Made by a program: the position numbers and the translations under genes. From a virus: a stretch of DNA of 22,703 nucleotides. Under the pieces are notes generated by a model, which was not told the origin of the DNA, did not search any database, and worked only from the letters and a program-made list of their open reading frames with translations. Shown in pieces: positions 6,520 to 15,800 of this stretch (positions within the stretch are counted from its first letter, which is position 1; each line of letters opens with the position of its first letter). The stretch lies in the IMG/VR virus record IMGVR_UViG_3300033153_012914, positions 1-22,703 of that record; one strand, written 5' to 3'.

Positions 6520-8973
6520 ATGGCACAACTACCAATTGCAGAATTTTTAAAAGAGCGCTTAGTCGAATACGATCCTGAGTTTGAGCTTAGAAAAGGCACG
6601 GCCTTCGAGCACCTTTTCTTCAAACCTATGGAGTTCATCACTCAGCCATTTCGTGACGAGGCAAATGAAATCTACATATCTCAGAGTTTTCTGAGAATCC
6701 TAAGGAGTCCTGATCCGGACGGCTTTGACGAAGAAGCTGTCGACGCTTTAGCGGCTAACCTGTACGTCACACGACGCGGCGGAAATAAATCTAGCGGAGT
6801 GGTCAGAGCTTATTATAATGAACCGGTTGACCGGGAATACCCCGCTACAGGAGCGGTATGGAACTCCAGTGGTGGAGATGTCTTTGTTAACCCAGCAACA
6901 TTCGTTATCACAGTAGACCAGATGTCTATCCAAGTTGAGGATGGTCTTTTCTATTTTGACATACCCATTGAGTCAGAAGAAGAGGGTGACATTGAGGTAG
7001 CCGTTGCCGAGATAGTTGAGCTTGTAGGTGATGACGACGTAATACGTGTGACCAACAAGCTTGCTTTCAGCGGTGGTGTTGCCAGAGAAACAAACGTAGA
7101 TTTTATTGCTCGTATTCAGCAATCAATCGCTGTAAGAGATCTGCTAATAGGCAAAGGTTTCAGTGCTATTCTTTTTGAAAACTTCCCGAATACTCTACTC
7201 GAAGTCCAGCCAGTTGGGTTCGGCGACGATGAGATGATGAGGGATATTTTATACAATACTCACATAGGTGGGAAGGTCGACGGATACTCGAAGACTGGTA
7301 CCATCCTAACAGGAGAGGCTGACTTTGTAGGGCTCCTTCTCGATACGACTCGGCAAACCTTTTCGAGTGCAAACGTTTTGCTAGACGGAGTCGCATGGGC
7401 TACGGTTGGTCAACCTAACATAGACCGAAGCAACGGCCTGGCCCCCACTGTTAAAGAGATTAAGCTATCAAGCGCGGCAGTATTTCATTCTGCTCAAGAT
7501 CTTTCTGGTGCAATAAACCTCTCTACGAACCAGCATGTTCGTATCGGAATAGACAGTGACTTCAGGAACATTCGAATTGCTGGAGTTGTTCCGTCTGCTA
7601 CAACTAGAAACGAAATTATAAACCTGATAAATATTAGTTTTGGAGTCACAGTCGCCTTCCCAGAAGGAAATAGCTTAAAAATACAATCAACAACAGTAGG
7701 GCTAGATAGCTCGGTAATAATAGACAACCCAACAGTAGGAAACAGTGCAATCTTTCTAGCCTTCGGGCTGCTGACTGGCCTTGCTCCGCACGAATACAGT
7801 GGAGACGGGCCGATTACTTTTGTTGAGGGATTTCACTATGAAGTAGACGACGAAGCAGGGAAAGTACGAAGAGTGGTCGGACCAGACCTCCTAACCTCAG
7901 AAACTACGGGGGATACAGTAGACACGAGTGCTGTCTTCACCGACTTAACAGCTAACCAATTCTTGGCAGTCTCCGAAAGAGACATCCTTACTATAGAGAC
8001 AGGAGCCGACGTTGGTGATTATAGAATCCTAGAAAAAACCGACATTAACAACTTAGTCCTAGACGCCGAACTCACAGCTACCGCTTCAGGTATACAATAC
8101 AGCATACGGAGAACAGGTATAAAGGACAATGAGCTTGTTTATGTCGAGTACTACTACAACCCACTCTCCATCGATATAGGTAAAAATATCGTACTTGATG
8201 AGTGGGGTAGAGAGCGTGGAATCAGGCCCGGCAGGGAGGAGCAGACCATTACAGATCTGGCTTTTCTCAGAATACGAAAGATCGAGCAGATAGACCCCTT
8301 AACACTGGAGCCTACTGGAACGGTACTGGACGGTACTGGAGGCTACGGACAAGGTGGATACGGACAAGGTGGGTACGGTATCGGGGAAGGCTCCGAGTAC
8401 AGGCTTAGTGTTGTGTCACCGCACGAACGGTTCTCTATGTTTGAGCATAGCTACATCGTCATAAACTCAGGACTTCAGGGCTTGAGCTTCAAAGTAACCT
8501 ACGACTACGTCCCTGAGATAGAGCAATACCACGATTTCGTAAGAACTGAGGCTGAAAGAATTCTGGGCGGAGATATCTTAATGAAGCATCTGCTGCCAGT
8601 GTATGTACGTGGGACAATAACGTATTCAATTGACGAAACAGATGCCACCATTCCAGATAATGCCACCTTAACGGAGGCTGTATACAATTACATCAACACA
8701 CAGAGAGCTGGAGTTGACCTCGAATATTCTGACATCATTCAATTCATTGTTAGAACGGTGGATCCGTTTGATAAGTACGGCTCGTTCATAAAGACGTTTG
8801 AGCTGGACGCAGTAATACATAATGTGGATGGTACAATCCTGAAAATCACAGGGAAAGACAAACTGGTGATCCCTACTTTGGACCCATTTCCTATCGAAAC
8901 GACTAGGCCCTTAAGCTCTAGAATCACACACTGGATTGCGGATAAAGACAACCTGATCCTGGAGAGGATCTAA
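6520..8973 (+). CDS. Baseplate J-like wedge protein
   Basis: An 817-residue protein of the baseplate J family (P2 gpJ, Mu gp47, T4 gp6 core), which dimerises around the hub to form the inner wedge ring. Visible marks: an opening helix (AEFLKERLVEYDPEFELRKG), FDEEAVDALAANLYVTRRGG near residue 70, a beta-rich domain carrying GAVW, SGGVARETNVDFIARIQQSI near 185-205, and the family's G(F)GDDEMMRDI...HIGGKVDGY with HIGG at 248-251. The rest is larger than in P2 (about 300 residues) and carries a 'GD-x-L-x-I' module at about 471-533 shared with other proteins here, a GYGQG repeat loop at 608-622, and a C-terminal part with MKHLLPVYVRGTITYSI. The ribosome site is weak, so translation is probably coupled to the W gene four bases upstream. 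Confidence 0.82.
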   Translation: MAQLPIAEFLKERLVEYDPEFELRKGTAFEHLFFKPMEFITQPFRDEANEIYISQSFLRILRSPDPDGFDEEAVDALAANLYVTRRGGNKSSGVVRAYYNEPVDREYPATGAVWNSSGGDVFVNPATFVITVDQMSIQVEDGLFYFDIPIESEEEGDIEVAVAEIVELVGDDDVIRVTNKLAFSGGVARETNVDFIARIQQSIAVRDLLIGKGFSAILFENFPNTLLEVQPVGFGDDEMMRDILYNTHIGGKVDGYSKTGTILTGEADFVGLLLDTTRQTFSSANVLLDGVAWATVGQPNIDRSNGLAPTVKEIKLSSAAVFHSAQDLSGAINLSTNQHVRIGIDSDFRNIRIAGVVPSATTRNEIINLINISFGVTVAFPEGNSLKIQSTTVGLDSSVIIDNPTVGNSAIFLAFGLLTGLAPHEYSGDGPITFVEGFHYEVDDEAGKVRRVVGPDLLTSETTGDTVDTSAVFTDLTANQFLAVSERDILTIETGADVGDYRILEKTDINNLVLDAELTATASGIQYSIRRTGIKDNELVYVEYYYNPLSIDIGKNIVLDEWGRERGIRPGREEQTITDLAFLRIRKIEQIDPLTLEPTGTVLDGTGGYGQGGYGQGGYGIGEGSEYRLSVVSPHERFSMFEHSYIVINSGLQGLSFKVTYDYVPEIEQYHDFVRTEAERILGGDILMKHLLPVYVRGTITYSIDETDATIPDNATLTEAVYNYINTQRAGVDLEYSDIIQFIVRTVDPFDKYGSFIKTFELDAVIHNVDGTILKITGKDKLVIPTLDPFPIETTRPLSSRITHWIADKDNLILERI
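8321..8385 (+). repeat. Short tandem repeats in the J-like gene (GYGQG loop)
   Basis: Two tandem copies of the ten-base unit CGGTACTGGA (8321-8340) are followed by three copies of a 15-base unit beginning GG(C/A/G)TACGG (8341-8385). The second set encodes three five-residue steps, GYGQG, GYGQG, GYGIG, at residues 608-622. The 10-base unit is not a multiple of three, so a change in its copy number would shift the frame, whereas the 15-base unit can vary safely. It probably encodes a flexible glycine-rich loop. Confidence 0.8.
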
Positions 8974-9158
8974 TGCCGTTTAAGAGTAAAGCCCAGAGGA
9001 GAAAGTTTTACGCACTCAAATCCAAGGGCGATATGGATCAGAAAACTATAGATGAATGGGAGGATGAGACTCCTAAAAAGATACCGGAACGAGTCCCTGC
9101 TAAAGAAGCAGACATCGAGAAGACTGCCTTTTGGGCTGGATTTTTTAAGGATAGATAA
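8973..9158 (+). CDS. Small KSKAQRRKF-type phage protein, 61 residues
   Basis: A 61-residue, very charged protein starting MPFKSKAQRRKFYALKSKG, then DQKTIDEWEDETP and a short C-terminal helix (EKTAFWAGFFKDR). The KSKAQRRKF(Y/F)A opening is a motif I know from small proteins of unknown function in many phages, often in structural regions; the function is not known to me. The basic first 18 residues and acidic middle suggest it binds something charged. It sits between the J-like and gpI-position genes with TAATG overlaps on both sides, so it is made in step with the wedge proteins and may be a minor baseplate part or an assembly factor. Confidence 0.8.
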   Translation: MPFKSKAQRRKFYALKSKGDMDQKTIDEWEDETPKKIPERVPAKEADIEKTAFWAGFFKDR

Positions 9159-10753
9159 TGGCTTCGAAGACTTATTTTAACTATTTAGGTTCTGTGTGGG
9201 AGCACCTACCAACCAAAGATATAGAACGTATGGGAGAGCTGTGGCATGGCTACGAACAGGTCATGGCCTCTGTATACCAGAACTTTGTAGAGGTCGATGT
9301 CAACGTAGTCATACACGATCTCATACCATTTGAAACAGAGCGCTGGCTTCCGTATGAATTCACAGAGGACAATCAAATTCTGAAGCCTGCCGTTCACACA
9401 GCAACTCAGGATCTATCTGTCGGGGCTAACCTTGCCAACAGATATCTACTAAGACTACAAGTAGACGATGGCATTGAGTTCGAGGTTGACTTACGTGGCC
9501 TGACTCCTGCATCAACACAAATCGACGAGATTGTGTCTAAGATAAACATGGCAGCTGGGTACAACCTAGTAGCTACTGTTCTGCTGAACTCTACACTTCA
9601 GTTTACCTCTCCAACATCTGGACCAAACTCCAAAATCACTTTCCTAGAAGCTTCGCTGCCGGCTAAAGACGCAATAGAATTCGTGGTGGGAATACAATCT
9701 ATAGATCTTCCGGTAACAGTTCCGGAATACCCGTACATATACAGCAGCCCATATGAAAGTGTTGTCAGCATCCCAGAATTGAGGACAAAGATAAGAGACG
9801 AATCCCTTGATGAATCCGGGCTGGAGATATTCGAAGACGAGAACTACTCTGTGGATAGAAGCTTAGCGGAGATCGCGTTTAAAGAGGCGCCTCCGGAAGC
9901 CATGTGGGCGAAGAGAACTCTGTTCGACGAGGAAACCCCGTGGCATAATTTTGGTTTCCTCATGGATATCTACGATACTAACTCAGTGCAATATTTGAAT
10001 GCTCTTCGCGGCCTATGGTTCGCTTTTTGGAACGGACCAAAGCCCGAAAATTTGAGGAAGGCTCTTTACCTCCTTTTTACTCTTCCGTCTGCTCTAGAGG
10101 ACTCCACTGTCACTCGAGTAACCACAACGGTGATCGAAACGACTAGCGATGACGGCGTGATAAGGCTGTTTGAAATACCGTCCGGGCTGGTATCAGTTGT
10201 AACAGAGGGTCAAGAAGTCGAGGAATTCCAGCCACTTGTGGACGGAATTGATGTTTTCGACAAAACAAGCTTACCCGGATTTGTGACTACAGAGATTGGC
10301 AGAGCTAATATTCAGAGGTTTCTTACACCTGACGCCAGCCGCGGGGTTGGGGATACCGACGAAACCAAGGCTATGAGGCTGCTGGAAGAGCACACCTTTC
10401 TGCCGCAAATTAACGTGAACGCGTTTGTCACGCCAGACATCAATTTAGGGAACGTTCGAACCTTCCTAGATGCCATCCAGCCTCTGCACAAAACATACAT
10501 GTTTCAGATCATAGTTGGTGCTTTTGAGGATCAGATACTTATTGATGATAAACTTGGTCTAGATATTGGCATTGATGTGACTCCTAATGTAGACTCAAAC
10601 CAAACAACGTTTGCTGAAACAACAATTTTAGACGATTATGAAACTGTGGAAGACACAAATCTCAATGTTGACTCTGATGGGATGTTATTCCAGGAGAGTG
10701 TTTTTATTGAGGTTTATAGTTTTGCTATCTTGATTGACAGCTTTGTTGCTTGA
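9158..10753 (+). CDS. Baseplate wedge protein in the gpI position
   Basis: A 531-residue protein that follows W and J, where P2-like modules put gpI, the wedge protein that ties the baseplate to the fibres. It opens with an aromatic helix (FNYLGSVWEHLPTKDIERMG) and LWHGYEQVMASVYQNFVEV, typical of wedge proteins that pack on the J ring. The middle is beta-rich. Near 280-310 it has LRGLWFAFWNGPKPENLRKA then LYLLFTLPSALE; a similar 'LR.L..AF..GP...N...AL..LL.LP' run is familiar from phage baseplate proteins. The last 60 residues are acidic and repetitive in character (FAETTILDDYE, VEDTNLNVDSDG) and may be an extended tail. It ends with two stops in a row (TGA, TAA) that begin a stem-loop. The gpI match is by place and outline, not by clear sequence identity. 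Confidence 0.6.
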   Translation: MASKTYFNYLGSVWEHLPTKDIERMGELWHGYEQVMASVYQNFVEVDVNVVIHDLIPFETERWLPYEFTEDNQILKPAVHTATQDLSVGANLANRYLLRLQVDDGIEFEVDLRGLTPASTQIDEIVSKINMAAGYNLVATVLLNSTLQFTSPTSGPNSKITFLEASLPAKDAIEFVVGIQSIDLPVTVPEYPYIYSSPYESVVSIPELRTKIRDESLDESGLEIFEDENYSVDRSLAEIAFKEAPPEAMWAKRTLFDEETPWHNFGFLMDIYDTNSVQYLNALRGLWFAFWNGPKPENLRKALYLLFTLPSALEDSTVTRVTTTVIETTSDDGVIRLFEIPSGLVSVVTEGQEVEEFQPLVDGIDVFDKTSLPGFVTTEIGRANIQRFLTPDASRGVGDTDETKAMRLLEEHTFLPQINVNAFVTPDINLGNVRTFLDAIQPLHKTYMFQIIVGAFEDQILIDDKLGLDIGIDVTPNVDSNQTTFAETTILDDYETVEDTNLNVDSDGMLFQESVFIEVYSFAILIDSFVA

Positions 10754-10784
10754 TAAGATACAACGCGCTAAGGTGTTCTTATCA
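10751..10784 (+). promoter_or_regulatory. Inverted repeat spanning the tandem stops before the fibre genes
   Basis: A perfect eight-base inverted repeat, TGATAAGA (10751-10758) and TCTTATCA (10777-10784), encloses 18 bases; an inner ACA/TGT pairing (10760-10762 with 10774-10776) can lengthen the stem past one bulged T. It takes in both stop codons of the preceding gene and ends two bases before the GGAG ribosome site (10787-10790) of the next. It lacks a T-tract, so it does not look like an intrinsic terminator. It could affect translation of the fibre module or mark an RNA-processing site. This is the only gap above about 15 bases in the window. Confidence 0.4.
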
Positions 10785-10798
10785 CCGGAGAAAACATT

Positions 10799-11407
10799 AT
10801 GAAGGCTAGAGAAAAATTAGGGCTTAGAGGTAAGGTTGAGCTCTTTGTAACTAAGGGAAAAGCCCCTATAATAAAGCAAGGCAAGCTACTCTACGACAAG
10901 CCCTACCCAGTCTACGACAAAGCCGAAATAGACTTCTCAGGCACTCAATTAATAGATAAACAAGTCCTCCACAACATCATATTGAACCAGGGGAAAGACA
11001 AGGTAATAACCAGCCTGACTACTGGATTCATGCGGCCCATCGCTCGTATGGCTATAGGTGACCGAGGTACTGAGCTTTACAACGAAACCTACAGGGATGA
11101 CGTTGATACAACCACATTGGATGTTGGCACACCCACTGTTCATGAAGTACAGTTTATTAAGACATTTTCTGCTTTAAATGTGCCAATTACGGCATTTTCC
11201 AACCAAGCAAACCCACTAGTCAATGAGGTGGCTTTGGTTATGATAGATATTCTAGGTGGTAATCCTCTGCCCAGAGCTCCAGTAGCATCACCAAATAGTC
11301 CTGATGCAGATGAAGAGCTTTTTGGTATTCGGGCCTTCAAGTCAATACCATTTGAGGCAGCTAATGAAATAGCAATAACAATCCGTTACACCATTTTCAT
11401 AGAGTAG
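10799..11407 (+). CDS. Tail-fibre adaptor-like virion protein
   Basis: A 202-residue protein that opens the fibre module, preceded by GGAG at 10787-10790. The middle carries FMRPIARMAIGDRGT (about residues 77-91) and the end carries FGIRAFKSIPFEAANEIAIT then RYTIFIE. The ARMAIGD.G...-then- 'NE..L......L...R.FKSI.F.....I.I.YTI' outline is one I recognise from small structural proteins placed between baseplate and fibre genes in phages of several host groups, usually annotated only as virion structural proteins. It probably forms a beta-sandwich that attaches fibres to the baseplate rim, but that is inferred. A Pro/Ala/Ser stretch (PRAPVASPNSPDADEE, about 155-170) looks like an exposed loop. 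Confidence 0.6.
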   Translation: MKAREKLGLRGKVELFVTKGKAPIIKQGKLLYDKPYPVYDKAEIDFSGTQLIDKQVLHNIILNQGKDKVITSLTTGFMRPIARMAIGDRGTELYNETYRDDVDTTTLDVGTPTVHEVQFIKTFSALNVPITAFSNQANPLVNEVALVMIDILGGNPLPRAPVASPNSPDADEELFGIRAFKSIPFEAANEIAITIRYTIFIE

Positions 11408-11411
11408 GCTT

Positions 11412-12818
11412 ATGGGAACAACAACTGATTACTTAAATTTGATTCTCCCCTTAAACAACGAGTACCAAGACATTTGGGACCAGCCCACGAATGAGAATTT
11501 TCAAAAAATCGATGACTGGGCAAAGGATTTTGGTAACGAGTTGATAGACGCGCGTCAAGGAAAGGCCACTTTGCTGGAATTTCTGCAAGTTGCACACGCC
11601 TCTAATGGGACTCTGCTAGCCACAACCGAGATAGTGAACTCTCGCAGCTCCTTCTTATACGGAGATGAAAATGGTTCTGGTGTGGACTTCTACCTCTCTG
11701 ATACACTTGAAGAGGGGGACAGGGAAGTTCATAAGGCCAGGGAGGGCTACCCCTCCTTACGTGAGGCTCTCGGGGCAAAGGTCTTCCTAGGCAATGCAGT
11801 GCTCGATGGGGCAAACGACGTAGATGGATACCCCACCTGGTTAGGCTTTACAGGCGCAAACGCCCAAGTCGACGGATCAGCGGATCCTGTGTACCTACTC
11901 ATTGGTGGGCAGCAGGGGCGAGTCAGAAGCCTTAAACAAATCACAATCTCCGGGTCTGCCGGGGAAAAATACCTATATGCTCAGCTTGAGGTGGACGGAA
12001 CAGTAATCGTCGATGGCGATTCTGGCACTCCCCCACCAGCTACTCCAGAAGGAACAGCTGGAAGTGACGGCACAAAAGTTCGTATTTTAGAGGACTTAAC
12101 TGTAGACTTTCCCGCAGCCGGCGTAGAAGTCGGCGATATCCTTAGAATACTGGGAACCACATCAAACTCTGGCGATTATCTTATTGAAGACGTTGCCCCA
12201 GGTGGTGATGTGAACCAGGTTCAAATCAAGGGAGTATTCCCGGGCGGAACACTGGCTTCTCTGGATTATGAAGTTCGAGATCCTTTTGGGGTTACTTTAG
12301 GCTTTGACGATGCACTTGCTCCTGCTTCAGGAAAGATATACATGGGCGAAGCAGATTTCGACGGGATTTCAATCACAGAAGTACGCGCCATGCACTTCAA
12401 AGACTCCTTTGTAGGAGACTGGCGGGCTGCAGATGTTAGCGGAGGATCCCCAACATTTGAGGAAATCTGGCATCACAACTTTCTATCCGATACGGTAGAG
12501 GTTGCTGTCCAAGTCTCTCAAGCTAATGACGGAAGTGAACCTGTGGAGGAGCTAAGTAAATGTACGACTCTCTCCGGTTTAGGTGTAAATATAAACGACA
12601 CATATGCGTTTGATCCGGGAACTTCGGATGCTTCGCTGAGCGGGAGTGTCACAGGCAGCCTAACAGGCTCTCTGGATGTTGACAGATCTGCTCAAGTAAA
12701 ATGGGATAAAAATAGTGTATATGTTAAAAACCCCATCTCTGGAAAGTTTTACAGGGACTATGGTAATGCCCAGCAAACTTCAGGGTTTATACGGGTAGTG
12801 GTGAGAAAAAGGGCTTAA
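11412..12818 (+). CDS. Tail-fibre protein with N-terminal attachment motif
   Basis: A 468-residue protein. The N-terminus (TDYLNLILPLNNEYQDIWDQ, then PTNENFQKIDDW) is a familiar opening for phage fibre proteins that attach at the baseplate ('YLNL..P......W....N.NF..ID'). The rest is beta-rich, Gly/Ser/Asp-heavy and low in charge, as in fibre shafts. Residues 222-290 form a module with VEVGDILRILG and SGDYLIEDV that resembles parts of three other proteins here. Near 205-215 a Pro/Thr-rich hinge (GTPPPATPEGT) separates two parts. The end (SGSVTGSLTGSLDV, then RVVVRKRA) has a short serine-glycine repeat. No enzymatic motif is seen. The ATG lies four bases after the previous stop, with a weak TAGG site. 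Confidence 0.65.
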   Translation: MGTTTDYLNLILPLNNEYQDIWDQPTNENFQKIDDWAKDFGNELIDARQGKATLLEFLQVAHASNGTLLATTEIVNSRSSFLYGDENGSGVDFYLSDTLEEGDREVHKAREGYPSLREALGAKVFLGNAVLDGANDVDGYPTWLGFTGANAQVDGSADPVYLLIGGQQGRVRSLKQITISGSAGEKYLYAQLEVDGTVIVDGDSGTPPPATPEGTAGSDGTKVRILEDLTVDFPAAGVEVGDILRILGTTSNSGDYLIEDVAPGGDVNQVQIKGVFPGGTLASLDYEVRDPFGVTLGFDDALAPASGKIYMGEADFDGISITEVRAMHFKDSFVGDWRAADVSGGSPTFEEIWHHNFLSDTVEVAVQVSQANDGSEPVEELSKCTTLSGLGVNINDTYAFDPGTSDASLSGSVTGSLTGSLDVDRSAQVKWDKNSVYVKNPISGKFYRDYGNAQQTSGFIRVVVRKRA

Positions 12819-12821
12819 TAC

Positions 12822-15800
12822 GTGGGCGTAGACAAAAAGAACGGCTTTAGGGCACCTTACAGAAGTCTGACGTTTAGAAATCAGGCAGATACAATAATCA
12901 CTCGAAACGGTATCCTATCGATGGAAGACGACGTCTACGAATCGGGCGGAGATATCAAGATACCGCCGTACGTCTTCACACAAGAAGGCTTACTCGTCGA
13001 AGTTGATATTGAAACCTCTGTGAACATCCCACCAGATATAACCTCTCCTTATTATCTAACAGTAAACGCAATCACCTCCGCACAAACAGACGACCTCTCA
13101 TATCAATTTGCCAAGGCTCCCGGAGATGTATCACCCACAGAAGTGATCATTGCCGAGTATGATGGTGGAGAATGGCGACACCTTCCCTTTGTAAGTATCG
13201 ATGCTCAGATCAGATATCATGAGCAGAATAATATAGATCTCGAAAAGATAGGACCTCAGCAGGGCCTATTCACTACATTTTCCGGTGGCAACTTCAATAA
13301 CTCTCCCGGAGTAGTACACGACAGCCAGGGTCTCAAAACCGTTTTGGACGAAGAGTTTGTTACGCCTCCAGTGGCTGACGATCCTGATGGTTGGGAGCGC
13401 GTAGACAGGATGATCTACAGGCGCCCTGCGGACGATGAACACAGAATTGGCGTAAGAAAATACGTTGTCGGCGGCAACTACACTACGGGCATAGAAACTC
13501 TCCATCTCACATCTTTTCTAACAGCCAGCCCTGGAGACCCCCTTACTTTTGTAAGAACTCTCATCAACGACAACAACGAAGCCCTCATCTTTATATCTGA
13601 GGGATACGGCAATACTTTCGAAGTTAAATACACAAAATACAGCTCTGACCGAACCTCAGTTGTTGAGGCTCTGACCCCGCTGGTAAGCTCGAACAGCCAA
13701 TATTTTGATGTTGGTCTAGACCCAAACGGCGAAATTCAAATAGCCTTTGTTGCTGGCAATAACGAAGAGATACACTGGTCCAAATTTGACCAAACCGGCG
13801 CTCTCGTTTCTGGCCCAGCCACAGTACACGCAACTACTGGGTTCCCCGTAGATCAGCCAAAACTGGTTATTGACGTCGTAGACTTGAAAACATTGATGGT
13901 CTACCAACAGCTCTTAGGCCCTTCAAACAACCAGCTTTATTTTGCTTCTACAAACTTCAGTGGAAGCACCATAACCGCTACAAAAGATATCACTGCAACA
14001 CTCACGAATATCATCAATCCAGATATCTTCATGACGGACGATTCCCTGCTGTATATTGCTTATGAAGACGAGACAGTCGGAGAAATTCATTACGATATTT
14101 TGGATGATATAGGTGACTCCACTCTAGGTTCCGGAACAGTTTCTGATGCTACCGATGGCGGTGGATTTGGAACACTTGTACACAATGCCCGGAAGCCCAA
14201 GATTCGAGTCGCAGATAACAAAGAGCTTTTCATATTCTTTCTTCAAGACAAAGGCGGGACCGACGGTCTAGCAGTTTGGGCAGATGGTTCTGCGACATTA
14301 CAGGAAATCATAAGTGCTAGCGAAGACTTTGTTGATTACGCTGTAACCATTGATGGCGTCTTGAACGAGATCCACCTCACCCTTGCCCAGGCTACCCAGA
14401 TAGATTATGCCAAGCTGGATGAAGAAGATATTGTAATGACTGTATCTCTTGACTCAGGGGACTACAGCTATGTGGACAGTGCAAAGGATAAGCTTGGATC
14501 AATGTTCCATGTCTGGTCTTTTGAGGCGCCCACCACCTATTCGAATATATCCACACCTCAGCCTGTGAATGATATAGGGCCGTTTGTTGTAGTAGGCACA
14601 ATTGACACTATAGTCCTAAATTCTGATGAGATGATGCTCATCTTGGGGTCTCTCACATACACCCCGGTGGCTGGCGATAGGTTTGATATCGCAGCATCTG
14701 GTGCTGGAAACGATGGAACCTACTACGTCGAAGGAGTTAGGATTGCTGACTATAACGGAATTGGCGACGTACTTGTTGTCAAAGCCACGACAAACTTCGT
14801 AGCTGCTGAATCACCAACACCGGGAAGTACGGCCCAGTTTGCACAGCCCGACGGCAACGAGGCCAGGTTCATAAAGAGTGTGGCAGAGAAAGATCAGGCA
14901 GACGCACTTACTACGGAAGTCCTATCGAGTGATGTCTTACTAGCTCGTATTTTAATACCAGGCCCCTCGATTTTGAATTACATCCCAGCTGGCGGACCTG
15001 GAGTCAACACAGATATTTTTGGCATGTACGGCGATGTGCTCATTGACTGGGAGGTTACAGCTCCTGGGTCTTTCACAATGGCTGGTAGCCCATATGTTGT
15101 AGACCTTACCAATAACGTACTCTATACCATTACCTCTGGGAGTTACGCCTTATCCGAGGGTGACGCTCTATATATTACCCTGGACGGAACAGACCTAACA
15201 CCAACACCTCAAGTAACATCCATCCAAACACTTCCATGGGGCGACCCCATGCAAGTTTTGGGCTATATAAAGGACGGAGAGTTCCAACCTCATTTTTTCA
15301 GCATTGCCGGAGTAGGGCAGATAGATAGTGGTGAAACCGCCACTATGGGTACCGACCTCCCGAAAGCTATGAGGACTCGGATCGGTATTCTTACCGAAAC
15401 GACCTTTGAGAACTACACATCAACCCTACGAATCGCTTTAACAGACACATATCCACAAGCCCTCTCAAAACTAGATGCATTGGTTGATGCGATCCTTACG
15501 GATCTGCCAAAAGAGGAATTTACGTTCGTCCCGTTCGGCGGAACAACAACATTCTCTGCAGTCAGCTTGTCCTGGGAAAATGACAACACAAATTGGGACG
15601 TCAAAGTCTATGTAAATGGCCGGAAACAATCACAATCAATCACAGGTGCATTGGATCAGGACTTTAGAAAAACTAGCACTACAGACCTAGAATTTTCCTA
15701 CACCATACCCGAGCTTTCCAGAATTGAAGTCAGACTTGAAAGAACTGGCGGAACCGGAAGCTCTGGCGGGACAGGCGCAGATATATATGATGAAGGGCTG

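Noticed and set aside
10734-10762. Sigma-70-type promoter with TTGACA
   Set aside because: The -35 match is exact but the -10 at proper spacing (GATACA) matches only three of six; kept as a note in a finding, not as a feature.
10751-10790. Intrinsic terminator at the inverted repeat
   Set aside because: The stem is AT-rich and no T-tract follows; the bases after the stem are CCGGAGAAAAC.
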